Assembly: GCA_964394575.1 (NCBI GenBank)
Contig: CAYMYB010000006.1
Span: 1 to 64,000 of the forward strand
Origin: Rhodoluna sp964394575
Lineage (GTDB): Bacteria; Actinomycetota; Actinomycetes; Actinomycetales; Microbacteriaceae
Direction: 5' to 3'
DNA length: 64,000 nucleotides
Below, in pieces: positions 25,432 to 34,748 of the stretch. The first letter of the stretch is position 1; every line of letters begins with the position of its first letter. The notes below the pieces were generated by a model. That model did no database searches, had not been told where the DNA came from, and saw only the letters and a program-made list of their open reading frames with translations. The position numbers and the translations under genes are program-made.

Positions 25432-27720
25432 TCAACCAAACAATTCTGGAATAGTGCTGCTGTGGCCAGCGCTCAAGTCAGATAGATTCCAGCTTGCAAC
25501 ATCCTGAATTATAAGTTCTCCAGTGCTGTCCGTAACACCGATTCTTAGAACTGGGATTCCTCGCGCTTCACAAAGCCCAACAAACTTAACATCGTCTTCC
25601 CTACCAACGGAGATAAGCATTCTGCCTTGGGATTCGCTGAATAGTGCAGCCGTTAAATCAATATGGTCCCGCTCCGTGACCTCTTCGAGCCAAATTCTAG
25701 CTCCTACGTTGAATCTCAAGCTGCTTTCAACAATTGCCTGAATGAGACCACCATCGGATAGGTCGTGCGCTGAGGCAATTAAGCCTTGAAGGCTTGCTCC
25801 TTGAACAAGCTCTGCCAGAGCCTTTTCATGGGCAAGATCAACCACCGGTGGTTTACCACCTAGGTGATCGTGAATGACTTCCGCCCAGGCTGAACCGTCT
25901 AGCTCATCCCTGGTTGTTCCAAGCAGGTAGATGTTATTGCCCTCGTCCTGCCAGCCGGAAGGGATTCTCCTGGCAACGTTATCAATTACCCCTAGAACCC
26001 CAACTACAGGAGTTGGGTAGATAGCAACATCACCGGTTTGGTTATAGAAGGATACGTTACCTCCAGTAACAGGAATGCCGAGTTCTAGACAGCCGTCTGC
26101 TAAACCTGCAGTTGCTTCTTTGAACTGCCACATCACCTCAGGGTTTTCAGGTGAACCAAAGTTTAGACAGTTGGTAACTGCTACTGGTTTTGCACCTGTT
26201 GCAGCAACGTTTCGATAGCTTTCAGCAAGAGCTAGCTTTGCTCCGGTGTATGGATCAAGTTGGCAGTATTTACCATTTGCATCGGTTGCAATTGCAATGC
26301 CTAAACCAGATTCTTCTGAGACTCTAACCATTCCGGAATCATCTGGCATAGCCAGAGCTGTGTTACCACCAACGTAGTGGTCATACTGATCGGTAATCCA
26401 ACTCTTATCCGCTTGGTTAGGAGATGAGATAACTTGAATAATCTGCGTGGCTAACTCGGATGCCGTCTCTGCTCTTTTTAGGTTGGCATTCTTGACGGAG
26501 TTATGGTTGAGGTTATCTATCCACGAAGGGTACGCAATAGGTCTTTCATAGACTGGGCCATCGTGAGCGACAGTTCTTGGTGGAACATCAACAATACGTT
26601 CTTTACCCCAGTCAATATAGAGTCTTGTTTCACGAATTACTTTTCCGAGCACACTGAACTCAACTTCGTGCTTGTTGACTATTTTCTTGAAAGCCTTTAG
26701 ATGCCTCTTCGGGACTATCGCCATCATGCGCTCTTGAGATTCACTCATCAGAATTTCTTCTGGAGTTAATGACTCATCTCTTAGCAATACATTCTTTAGT
26801 TGAACTTTCATGCCAGCACGACCATTAGAAGCAAGTTCACTTGTCGCGCAAGATAAACCAGCACCACCTAGATCCTGGATACCAGCAACAACACCAGCTG
26901 CGTAGAGCTCCAAACAGCACTCAATTAAGACTTTCTCAGCAAACGGATCACCAACCTGAACCGCAGGTCTTCTAGACGGCCCGTCAGCAGCAAAGGTCTC
27001 TGAAGCCAGCACAGAAACACCACCAATACCATCGGCACCTGTTCTAGCACCAAACAGAATGACCAAATCGCCTGGCTTATCTGCCTTAGCTAGCTTTAGA
27101 TCCTCATGTCTGAGTGCTCCAACAGACAGGGCATTGACCAGTGGGTTGCCCTGGTAAACCTTGTCAAAGACGGTCTCTCCACCAATGTTTGGTAAGCCAA
27201 GGCAGTTGCCATAGAAGCTAATTCCAGAAACCACTCCGTGGACAACTCTGGCGGTGTCTGGGTGGGCTGGGGCTCCAAAGCGAAGCTGATCCATCACAGC
27301 TATGGGCCTAGCACCCATGGTCAAAATGTCACGAACAATACCGCCAACACCGGTGGCTGCCCCTTGGAAGGGCTCGATGTAGCTCGGGTGGTTGTGTGAT
27401 TCGACCTTGAAGGTAACCGCCCAGCCTTCACCGATGTCAACAACACCAGCGTTCTCACCCATACCGACCATGAGATTCTTTTTCATCTCAGGTGTAACCT
27501 TTTCACCAAACTGGCGAAGGTAAATCTTTGATGACTTATAAGAACAGTGCTCGGACCACATCACTGAATACATCGCAAGCTCAGCGCTGGTTGGTCTACG
27601 CTTGAGGATTACCCGAATACGCTCATACTCTTCCTCTTTTAGACCCAACTCTTTCCAGGGCTGTTCTTTGTCTTTTGTCTTTCTAGCAAACTTTACTGTG
27701 TCTACCGACGGTGTCTTCAC
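25432..27720 (-). CDS. purL: Phosphoribosylformylglycinamidine synthase II
   Basis: This 762-residue ATP-grasp-independent synthase converts FGAR to FGAM, the fourth step of purine synthesis, using ammonia supplied by PurQ. The family signature HNHPSYIEPFQGAATGVGG is clear near residue 110, with the ATP-binding GDVAIYPTPVVGVLG region in the second half. The length fits the short PurL that works with PurS and PurQ. It starts at GTG 27720 within the last base of the purQ stop (TAGTG). It ends the minus-strand purD-C-S-Q-L operon. Confidence 0.98.
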   Translation of the reverse strand: MKTPSVDTVKFARKTKDKEQPWKELGLKEEEYERIRVILKRRPTSAELAMYSVMWSEHCSYKSSKIYLRQFGEKVTPEMKKNLMVGMGENAGVVDIGEGWAVTFKVESHNHPSYIEPFQGAATGVGGIVRDILTMGARPIAVMDQLRFGAPAHPDTARVVHGVVSGISFYGNCLGLPNIGGETVFDKVYQGNPLVNALSVGALRHEDLKLAKADKPGDLVILFGARTGADGIGGVSVLASETFAADGPSRRPAVQVGDPFAEKVLIECCLELYAAGVVAGIQDLGGAGLSCATSELASNGRAGMKVQLKNVLLRDESLTPEEILMSESQERMMAIVPKRHLKAFKKIVNKHEVEFSVLGKVIRETRLYIDWGKERIVDVPPRTVAHDGPVYERPIAYPSWIDNLNHNSVKNANLKRAETASELATQIIQVISSPNQADKSWITDQYDHYVGGNTALAMPDDSGMVRVSEESGLGIAIATDANGKYCQLDPYTGAKLALAESYRNVAATGAKPVAVTNCLNFGSPENPEVMWQFKEATAGLADGCLELGIPVTGGNVSFYNQTGDVAIYPTPVVGVLGVIDNVARRIPSGWQDEGNNIYLLGTTRDELDGSAWAEVIHDHLGGKPPVVDLAHEKALAELVQGASLQGLIASAHDLSDGGLIQAIVESSLRFNVGARIWLEEVTERDHIDLTAALFSESQGRMLISVGREDDVKFVGLCEARGIPVLRIGVTDSTGELIIQDVASWNLSDLSAGHSSTIPELFG

Positions 27721-28415
27721 TATGCATTCACCACCTGATTGATCACAGATTTGAAGAACTGCAATCCGTCAACACCAGATCGCATTGCTACGTTGGTATC
27801 AGGCCCAAAACCTGGTTCAACAGCATGTTCTGGGTGAGGCATCAAACCAACAACATTGCCTCTTTCATTTCTAAGACCTGCAATATTGTTGATCGAACCA
27901 TTTGGATTTACTTCTGAATACCTAAAGACTATTAGGCCTTCGCCTTCAAGACGCCTAAGTGTTTCTTCATCGGCAATGTAACCACCTTCACCGTTTTTGA
28001 GTGGAATGGTAATTTCTTGACCGACAGTAAACAGATTCGTCCAAGCGGTGTGATTATTTTCAACGATTAGTTTTTGATCGCGGCAAACAAAGTGTTGGTG
28101 TTCGTTTCTGATTAGCCCACCAGGCAGTAAATGTGATTCAACCAAAACTTGAAAACCATTGCAGATACCAAGTACCGGTAGGCCACCGTTAGCGGCATCG
28201 ATTACTTTTTCCATAATTGGAGCTAGCGCTGCAATAGCCCCACAGCGCAAATAATCACCAAAGCTAAAGCCACCTGGTAAAACGACTGCATCAACTTTTT
28301 TCAGATCTTTATCGGCGTGCCACAGTGAAACCGGTTCAGCTCCAGCAAGACGAACCGCGCGCATAGCATCGCGGTCATCTAGAGTCCCTGGAAATGTAAC
28401 AACACCGATTCTCAT
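27720..28415 (-). CDS. purQ: Phosphoribosylformylglycinamidine synthase I (glutaminase subunit)
   Basis: The 231-residue class I glutamine amidotransferase delivers ammonia to PurL. The nucleophile is the cysteine in LGICNGFQ, with the catalytic His-x-Glu in MPHPEHA near the end. Its stop overlaps the purL start by one base, which supports stoichiometric expression. It is preceded closely by purS. Confidence 0.97.
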   Translation of the reverse strand: MRIGVVTFPGTLDDRDAMRAVRLAGAEPVSLWHADKDLKKVDAVVLPGGFSFGDYLRCGAIAALAPIMEKVIDAANGGLPVLGICNGFQVLVESHLLPGGLIRNEHQHFVCRDQKLIVENNHTAWTNLFTVGQEITIPLKNGEGGYIADEETLRRLEGEGLIVFRYSEVNPNGSINNIAGLRNERGNVVGLMPHPEHAVEPGFGPDTNVAMRSGVDGLQFFKSVINQVVNA

Positions 28416-28420
28416 CTAAG

Positions 28421-28669
28421 TTAGTTCTCCACCGTAACGCTAACTACGTCTTCAATAACCCCATTGGAAAGAAAATCAGCGGCAATCTGCTTAGCCTCAG
28501 CCAGATCCTGCTCGGTAGGGGTGCTGCTGTAGTGAAGCTCTATCCGTTTACCGATGCGAACATTGGCTATGACCTTGTGCCCTTGGCGCTGCAGAGCGTT
28601 AGCCACTGCTTTACCTGCAGGGTCAAGTAGGTCTGCCTTTGGCATGACTTCAACGATGATTTTTGGCAC
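28421..28669 (-). CDS. purS: Phosphoribosylformylglycinamidine synthase, PurS subunit
   Basis: The 82-residue protein is the small structural subunit that bridges PurL and PurQ. The recognisable pattern is DPAGKAVANALQRQGH followed by VRIGKRIEL. It lies 5 bases before purQ on the same strand and about 80 bases after purC, from which the two blocks may have separate transcription starts. Confidence 0.95.
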   Translation of the reverse strand: MPKIIVEVMPKADLLDPAGKAVANALQRQGHKVIANVRIGKRIELHYSSTPTEQDLAEAKQIAADFLSNGVIEDVVSVTVEN

Positions 28670-28750
28670 GATATTGCTCCCGAAGGCTAAAAGGGGCTAA
28701 AGATTTGGCTGTTCTGATCGGCTCTGAACACCTTTAGTTTACCTGAGAGT

Positions 28751-29608
28751 TCAGGCCAGCTTAGTCAGCATGCCGACCAACTGAGCATACTTAGCTCTAG
28801 TTTGTTCAACAATTTCGTCGGGCAGAGTTGGTGGCGTAGTTTTTGAGGTTGGATCCCAATTAGCTGCTAACCAGTTGCGCACTATTTGCTTGTCGAAACT
28901 GTCAGTTCGATTTCCTGACTGCCAGGCTGATTTAGACCAGTATCGAGATGAGTCTGGAGTAAGAACCTCATCGCCGAGTGTGATCTGGCCGCTCTTCGGG
29001 TTTAAGCCAAATTCAAACTTTGTATCAGCCAAAATAAGTCCAGCAGATTCGGCTAACTCTGAGGCTGTAGTGAAAATTCCGAGACTTAGTTTTTTCAGCG
29101 CGTCGGCATTTTCTTGGCCAACCAGTTCAACAACTTTTTCAAAGCTGATGTTTTCATCCTTTTCGCCTAGTTGCGCTTTATACGCAGGAGTGAAGATTGG
29201 TTCTGGGAGCTTATCCCCAAGTCTTAGGCCGTCAGGTAGTTTTACCCCACAGATCTCTCCAGTGGCAAGGTAGTCCTTGTATCCAGAGCCAGAGAGATAA
29301 CCACGGACCACACATTCGACTGGGAACATATCTAACTTTTTGCAAACCATCGCTCTGCCGATTACCTCGTCAGGGACTGCAACAGAACTGTCAGTGTGGT
29401 TAGCAACATCGAGTTGGCCAAACCACCAGAGAGTTAGCTGTGTGAGGTTTTTACCTTTATCAGGTATCTCTGGCTCCAGAATCGTATCGAATGCCGAGAC
29501 CCGATCGGATGCAACAACCAGAAGTAAATCCGGGTAATCACTCGATTCGTAAAGGTCGCGAACCTTACCGCTATATATGTGTTGCCAACCAGCTATGTCT
29601 TTACTCAT
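28751..29608 (-). CDS. purC: SAICAR synthase
   Basis: The 285-residue enzyme joins aspartate to CAIR in the purine pathway. Typical segments are YSGKVRDLYES at the start (ATP loop), VVRGYLSGSGYKDY, and LILADTKFEFG. The start overlaps the purD stop by 8 bases, so translation is probably coupled. Confidence 0.97.
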   Translation of the reverse strand: MSKDIAGWQHIYSGKVRDLYESSDYPDLLLVVASDRVSAFDTILEPEIPDKGKNLTQLTLWWFGQLDVANHTDSSVAVPDEVIGRAMVCKKLDMFPVECVVRGYLSGSGYKDYLATGEICGVKLPDGLRLGDKLPEPIFTPAYKAQLGEKDENISFEKVVELVGQENADALKKLSLGIFTTASELAESAGLILADTKFEFGLNPKSGQITLGDEVLTPDSSRYWSKSAWQSGNRTDSFDKQIVRNWLAANWDPTSKTTPPTLPDEIVEQTRAKYAQLVGMLTKLA

Positions 29609-30860
29609 CGCTTACCTTCTTAGCAATGTCGGTGCGGTAATGAGAGCCTTCTAACGAAATCCTAGACATAGCCTCGTAGGCATGCTTTCTTGCTTTAGAA
29701 AAGTTTTTAGCTAGTGAAATCACTGATAGCACTCTGCCACCGGTTGCGATCAAATCTTCTCCATCGCGTTTTGTTGCTGCGTGGGCAATTTCGATGTGTT
29801 GGTCGGCTTCGGCTTCCGTTAGCCCAGTTAGCTTCCTAGCTGGTGCAGCAGAGACAGGGTAGCCTTCACTGGCTAGCACCACCGTTATTGCAACTTCATC
29901 CATAAACACGGGTTCTGGGCTACTGGCTAGTTTCCCAGTAGCGGCGTTGTGTAACAATGATGAAAGTGGCGTCAACAGTCGGCGGAGTACGACTTGAGTT
30001 TCTGGATCACCGAATCTTGCATTGAACTCGATTACTTTGATACCTCTCTCGGTAACAATCAAGCCGCAATACAAAAGCCCAACAAATGGATTGCCCATGC
30101 TTGCCATTTGCCTAATTGTTGGCAGTGCTACACGATTGGTTACTTCCTCCACGAAGTTATCCGGTAACCAAGGTAGTGGTGAGTATGCACCCATACCGCC
30201 GGTGTTTGGCCCCTCATCATTATCGAAAGCACGTTTGAAGTCTTGCGCTGGGGCAAGTGGCATCACAGTAGTTCCGTCTGAGAGGAAGAACAGCGATACC
30301 TCTTCACCAGCAAGAAATTCCTCAACCAGGATTCCCATTCCTTGTTGAATAAAATTTCCGGCATGCTCTAGTGCAGCTGTTTTATCAGAGGTGACAATTA
30401 CACCTTTACCTGCCGCAAGGCCATCAGCCTTAACAACATAAGGAGCACCAAACTCATCTAGTGCAGTAGATACTTCTTCAAGATTGGAGCACTTTCTGGC
30501 AAGCCCGGTTGGAACATCAGCGGCGGCCATGATTTCCTTGGCAAAAGCCTTTGAGCCTTCCAGTGCGGCAGCAGCAGAGCTCGGTCCGAATACAGCAATG
30601 CCAGCAGTTCTAAGGGCATCGCTAACCCCGGCAACTAAAGGAGCTTCTGGCCCAATGACAACTAGATCAATCTGATTTGCTTGGGCAAACTCGGTTATCT
30701 CAATTGAGTTATTGGGATCTAGTTTTACGCACTGTGCATCTTGAGATATTCCGGCGTTGCCTGGAGCACAGACAATATTTTCCGAACTTGTGCCGGTGCG
30801 AATCAGGCCTTTAACTAACGCATGCTCGCGCGCTCCAGACCCGAGCACCAGTATTTTCAT
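29601..30860 (-). CDS. purD: Phosphoribosylamine-glycine ligase
   Basis: The 419-residue ATP-grasp ligase makes GAR from phosphoribosylamine and glycine, the second purine step. It opens with MKILVLGSGAREHAL, and shows VVKADGLAAGKGV and FNARFGDPETQ. It is the first gene of the minus-strand purine operon. Its start is only 30 bases from the divergent sterol-carrier-like gene, so the two promoters must overlap each other or the coding sequences. Confidence 0.97.
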   Translation of the reverse strand: MKILVLGSGAREHALVKGLIRTGTSSENIVCAPGNAGISQDAQCVKLDPNNSIEITEFAQANQIDLVVIGPEAPLVAGVSDALRTAGIAVFGPSSAAAALEGSKAFAKEIMAAADVPTGLARKCSNLEEVSTALDEFGAPYVVKADGLAAGKGVIVTSDKTAALEHAGNFIQQGMGILVEEFLAGEEVSLFFLSDGTTVMPLAPAQDFKRAFDNDEGPNTGGMGAYSPLPWLPDNFVEEVTNRVALPTIRQMASMGNPFVGLLYCGLIVTERGIKVIEFNARFGDPETQVVLRRLLTPLSSLLHNAATGKLASSPEPVFMDEVAITVVLASEGYPVSAAPARKLTGLTEAEADQHIEIAHAATKRDGEDLIATGGRVLSVISLAKNFSKARKHAYEAMSRISLEGSHYRTDIAKKVSDE

Positions 30861-30890
30861 AACTGAAGTTTACTTCGCTAACCTAGAGGC

Positions 30891-31265
30891 ATGCCTCGAA
30901 GAAGAATCGATCACAAAGATGGGTTATTGGCAATTAGGGCTTGCATGGATGGTCCAAGTCGGATCTCTCAAGATTTCACAACCGCTGTGCGGTACCTACT
31001 GGAAGAACTAGCCGAGGTAGCCCCAGGTAACAGCGTTGAGGTTAGAGTGCCTCCGCTCGGAGCCACCCAGTGCATATCTGGCCCGAGGCATACCCGCGGA
31101 ACACCGCCGAATGTGGTTGAAATGGCTCCTGAGACATGGTTTGATTTGGCCACTGGTCGGCTAGCTTGGCCCGACGCGATTGCCAGTGGTTTAGTAAGTG
31201 CCAGTGGGGTAAGGGCGACACTGGAAGAGGTTTTACCTTTGCGGCTCAAAGGCATTCAAATCTGA
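30891..31265 (+). CDS. Sterol-carrier-family protein
   Basis: The 124-residue protein belongs to the actinobacterial sterol carrier (SCP2-like) family that is often encoded beside purF. The family opening is MPRRRID, and VEMAPETWFDLATGRLAW is the conserved C-terminal block. It is cytoplasmic and lacks enzyme motifs; the true ligand is unknown. The AGAGG just before ATG 30891 is too close to work as a normal ribosome-binding site, so a leaderless start is possible. It is likely cotranscribed with purF or ends before the purF leader. Confidence 0.85.
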   Translation: MPRRRIDHKDGLLAIRACMDGPSRISQDFTTAVRYLLEELAEVAPGNSVEVRVPPLGATQCISGPRHTRGTPPNVVEMAPETWFDLATGRLAWPDAIASGLVSASGVRATLEEVLPLRLKGIQI

Positions 31266-31270
31266 ATATA

Positions 31271-31296
31271 CTTATTAGGTAATAAGCCCTTATTAC
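31271..31296 (+). promoter_or_regulatory. Palindromic repeat array in the purF leader, possible operator
   Basis: Three half sites occur in a row: CTTATTAG (31271-31278), GTAATAAG (31279-31286) and, after CC, CTTATTAC (31289-31296). The second and third form a perfect 8-base inverted repeat with a 2-base spacer, and the first and second pair at 7 of 8 positions. The arrangement resembles a binding site for a dimeric repressor acting on purF. Which protein binds is unknown. Confidence 0.45.
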
Positions 31297-31305
31297 AGCC
31301 CCCTC

Positions 31306-31324
31306 AAAACCCATAAGAGGTTTT
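31306..31324 (+). promoter_or_regulatory. Hairpin enclosing the purF ribosome-binding site
   Basis: AAAACC (31306-31311) is complementary to GGTTTT (31319-31324), with a 7-base loop. The GG of the GAGG ribosome-binding site (31317-31320) lies in the stem directly before ATG 31325. Folding would reduce translation of purF. The pairing is seen; regulation is inferred. Confidence 0.35.
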
Positions 31325-32851
31325 ATGCTTCGTGGCGATGGACTCCTGAATCACAATCTGCTACCTGATGAATCAGGCCCACAGGATCAATGTGGGGTAT
31401 TCGGAGTCTGGGCACCAGGGGAGGAAGTGGCAAAGTTAACTTTCTTCGGCCTGTACTCGCTTCAGCACCGTGGACAAGAATCTGCTGGTATTGCTACTTC
31501 GGATGGCAAGAAGATTCTTGTTTACAAAGACATGGGACTTGTATCCCAAGTATTCTCCGAATCATCCTTGGAATCGCTGGTTGGACACATAGCTGTTGGT
31601 CACAACCGCTATTCAACGACCGGCTCTTCTTCTTGGAGAAATGCTCAACCAACTTTAGGTAGGACTGCCTCTGGGACAGTTGCTTTAGGGCACAACGGAA
31701 ATCTAATTAACACCACTGAGCTTCTAGAAATGTTGAAGCAGAAGTATCCAGATCAAACCGAGAATGAAATCACCGGTGGTAACACTACCGATACTGCAGT
31801 GCTAACTGCGCTTCTTGCCGGAGACATGGATCACACTCTAGAAGCAACGGCTTTGGAACTGCTTCCTAAAGTCCGTGGAGCATACTGCTTGGTTTTCATG
31901 GATGAAACAACTTTGTATGCAGCTAGAGACCCACAGGGTGTTAGGCCGCTTGTTCTCGGAAGATTAGAACGCGGTTGGGTAGTCGCATCCGAAACAGCTG
32001 CGCTTGATATTGTTGGTGCAAGTTATGTTCGTGAAGTTGAACCAGGTGAATTGATTGCGATTGATGAACATGGACTTCGTTCAACCAGATTCGCGGAAAC
32101 TAAGCGAGCCGGTTGCGTTTTTGAATACGTCTACCTGGCTAGACCGGATACCACCATCAATGGCCGAGTAGTTTATGACTCAAGGGTGGAGATGGGCAGA
32201 ACACTGGCCAGAGAGTATCCGGTAGAAGCAGATCTGGTTATCCCAACTCCTGAATCTGGAACCCCAGCCGCTATTGGCTATAGCCAGGAATCGGGAATTG
32301 CTTACGGACACGGGCTAGTCAAAAATGCCTACGTTGGTAGAACCTTTATTCAACCTTCGCAAACCATTAGACAGCGTGGTATCCGCCTAAAACTGAACCC
32401 GCTAAAAGAGCAAATAAAGGGTAAAAGAATCATCGTGGTTGATGACTCTATAGTTCGTGGCAACACCCAAAGAGCCCTAGTGGCGATGCTGAGGGAAGCA
32501 GGAGCTGCCGAGATCCACGTCAGAATCTCATCGCCACCGATAATGTGGCCGTGCTTCTATGGAATCGACTTTGCTACCCGCGCGGAGCTAATCGCAACAG
32601 GTCTTGGGGTAGAGGAAGTAAGGCAATCTATTGGTGCTGATTCACTAGGTTATCTATCCAAAGACGGCATGATTAAAGCCACCAACCAGGAAGAGAATTC
32701 ACTCTGCACCGCCTGCTTCACGGGCAAGTATCCGATTGAGTTACCTGCGGAAGATCGCTTAGGCAAAGACTTACTTGAGAAGGACGTTGCCGCCTGCAAC
32801 CCAGGGCCAGACAGTGAACTGGATTCGTTATTGAAAGCTCAAGATGACTGA
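31325..32851 (+). CDS. purF: Amidophosphoribosyltransferase
   Basis: The 508-residue enzyme starts purine synthesis by making phosphoribosylamine from PRPP and glutamine. A propeptide of about 22 residues precedes the catalytic cysteine Cys23 (DQCGVFGV). The PRPP loop reads IIVVDDSIVRGNT. Cysteines in GCVFEY, WPCFYG and LCTACF match the four iron-sulfur ligands of the Bacillus-type enzyme, so an oxygen-sensitive cluster is expected. GAGG is 4 bases from the ATG. It overlaps purM by 8 bases. Confidence 0.98.
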   Translation: MLRGDGLLNHNLLPDESGPQDQCGVFGVWAPGEEVAKLTFFGLYSLQHRGQESAGIATSDGKKILVYKDMGLVSQVFSESSLESLVGHIAVGHNRYSTTGSSSWRNAQPTLGRTASGTVALGHNGNLINTTELLEMLKQKYPDQTENEITGGNTTDTAVLTALLAGDMDHTLEATALELLPKVRGAYCLVFMDETTLYAARDPQGVRPLVLGRLERGWVVASETAALDIVGASYVREVEPGELIAIDEHGLRSTRFAETKRAGCVFEYVYLARPDTTINGRVVYDSRVEMGRTLAREYPVEADLVIPTPESGTPAAIGYSQESGIAYGHGLVKNAYVGRTFIQPSQTIRQRGIRLKLNPLKEQIKGKRIIVVDDSIVRGNTQRALVAMLREAGAAEIHVRISSPPIMWPCFYGIDFATRAELIATGLGVEEVRQSIGADSLGYLSKDGMIKATNQEENSLCTACFTGKYPIELPAEDRLGKDLLEKDVAACNPGPDSELDSLLKAQDD

Positions 32852-33935
32852 TCCTTACGCTCAATCTGGAGTTGACACCCATGCCGGAGATGTTGCTGTT
32901 GAGCTAATGAAAAAATCCATCAACAATACTTTGTCTGCCAACGTGGTTGGCGGTTTTGGTGGTTTTGCTGGCATGTTTGATGTTTCATTTCTAAAAAACT
33001 TCGATAGACCACTATTGGCAACATCAACAGACGGTGTCGGCACCAAAGTGGCAATTGCGCAGGCGATAGATAAGCACGACACCATTGGCCAAGATCTAGT
33101 CGGCATGGTTGTTGATGACATCGTTGTAGTTGGTGCTAAGAGCATGTTCATGACCGACTACATTGCAACTGGAAAAGTTATTCCAGGTCGAATCGCCGAA
33201 ATAGTTTCAGGTATAGCTTCCGCTTGCCAACAAGTCGGGGTTTCCCTAATTGGTGGAGAGACAGCAGAACACCCAGGATTACTAAAACCGGATGAATACG
33301 ATGTTGCTGGGGCTGCGGTTGGTGCAGTTGAGTACAGCAATCTATTAGGCCCACATAAGGTGCAGGTGGGGGATGTAGTTCTAGGACTAGAGTCTTCTGG
33401 GCTTCACTCCAATGGTTTTTCCTTAGTTAGAAAAATCGTTTCTGATTCCCAACTTGACTACACCAAGACCGTTAGCGAGTTTGGTTCCAGATCTCTGGGT
33501 GAAGTGCTTCTAGAACCCACCAGGTTGTATTCAGGCATTCTAAATGTACTGCTGGAGAGCCCGCTTGGAGAATCTGTGAAAGCAATGAGCCACATCACCG
33601 GTGGCGGAATTGCGGCTAATCTTGCCCGAGTTCTTCCAAAGAACACCACACTAGATATCGAAAGATCGTCTTGGACTCCGCATGAGGTGTTCCAAGTATT
33701 AGCCTCCTGGGGAAACCTAAAACTCACCCAATTAGAATCCACGTGGAATTTGGGGCTTGGCTTTGCCGTAATCGTGAAAGCCGATAAAGCTACAGAAATT
33801 CAGTCACAGCTGAACAAGAGTGTTAAGACTTGGCAATTAGGAATCATCGAGTCCAGCGACTGCTCACTGGAAGGCTATGTCCAAGGCGCTAAAGGAGTTG
33901 ATGGTGGCGCGGTCAGGCTTTTGGGCTCTTATTGA
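32844..33935 (+). CDS. purM: Phosphoribosylformylglycinamidine cyclo-ligase
   Basis: The 363-residue AIR synthetase closes the imidazole ring of the purine. Family features are DGVGTKVAIAQ, GGETAEHPGLL and MSHITGGGIAANL. It overlaps purF by 8 bases and forms the plus-strand half of the purine cluster. The next gene is convergent, 6 bases away. Confidence 0.97.
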   Translation: MTDPYAQSGVDTHAGDVAVELMKKSINNTLSANVVGGFGGFAGMFDVSFLKNFDRPLLATSTDGVGTKVAIAQAIDKHDTIGQDLVGMVVDDIVVVGAKSMFMTDYIATGKVIPGRIAEIVSGIASACQQVGVSLIGGETAEHPGLLKPDEYDVAGAAVGAVEYSNLLGPHKVQVGDVVLGLESSGLHSNGFSLVRKIVSDSQLDYTKTVSEFGSRSLGEVLLEPTRLYSGILNVLLESPLGESVKAMSHITGGGIAANLARVLPKNTTLDIERSSWTPHEVFQVLASWGNLKLTQLESTWNLGLGFAVIVKADKATEIQSQLNKSVKTWQLGIIESSDCSLEGYVQGAKGVDGGAVRLLGSY

Positions 33936-33941
33936 CTTGGC

Positions 33942-34748
33942 TTAGACCAGATAAATTGGGATGTCTAAAAACGGAGCTTTCCTAGGATTTCGCACAGTCC
34001 GCTGCACAGCGTCCAACTTTGTAGAGCTGAAGTGTAGAGGACCGTTCATTACATTCTCAAGCGACCTTATCTGGACAGTGATGTCAATCTTGTTCCAAAG
34101 GTCATACTCACCTGGCCTTGACCTATTTGCAAGAACCGATTCAATCAATCTTCGGTCACTTTGCTTAAGATCTGGGCGATAGACGGGATCGATGGTTTCA
34201 AAGTGGCTGGCTAAGGCTTCTGTCTTGATCATCTCTGATTTGAGGTATTCAAATGGAGTTTTGCTGAGAAGATTTACTCCATCCATGACCCCGAGTGCAA
34301 CTACGAGTTCCTGAACACAGTGCTCAATCTCATGTCGTAGGACTTGATCCCAAACTACTTGTTCAACGTCCTTGCTTTTAATATCCGATCTTACCCGCCA
34401 TACACGTCCAAGAATTCCAGACACGAAATCGTCCATTTTGGAAGTATCAAAGTAAATGCCCCATCTAGTTGGTCCATAAACTGCAAATGGAGCGTACCAA
34501 GCCAAGACATCAACCTGTGTGTCAACTTTCCAATCTGAATCTCTTGATAAGTCCTCTATGGCTCTTAGCTTTTGTTTATCCGAAACAGGCAATTCCAAGA
34601 CACGGTTTGCACCGATAGCTCTCTCTATCCAATCATTGTCTTCGAAAGGTGGCGTTGGTTTGAAATCGCTTTTGAGTACTTCAGGGAAAGCAGCTTCAAA
34701 TAGTTGTATTCCAGAAGACTTAGTAATTACTTCTTTGAAATTAACCAA
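33942..34748 (-). CDS. Uncharacterised protein with HEXXH motif
   Basis: The 268-residue protein contains LRHEIEHCVQEL (about 137-148), an HEXXH zinc-protease-like motif followed by a helix, and a later acidic helix (KTEALASHFE) that could give a third ligand. No signal peptide or membrane helix is seen. It starts at TTG 34748, directly after the stop of the NYN nuclease gene with no spacer, so translation is almost certainly coupled. The pair has the look of a toxin/regulator or RNA-control module. The protease activity is not proven from motif alone. Confidence 0.6.
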   Translation of the reverse strand: MVNFKEVITKSSGIQLFEAAFPEVLKSDFKPTPPFEDNDWIERAIGANRVLELPVSDKQKLRAIEDLSRDSDWKVDTQVDVLAWYAPFAVYGPTRWGIYFDTSKMDDFVSGILGRVWRVRSDIKSKDVEQVVWDQVLRHEIEHCVQELVVALGVMDGVNLLSKTPFEYLKSEMIKTEALASHFETIDPVYRPDLKQSDRRLIESVLANRSRPGEYDLWNKIDITVQIRSLENVMNGPLHFSSTKLDAVQRTVRNPRKAPFLDIPIYLV

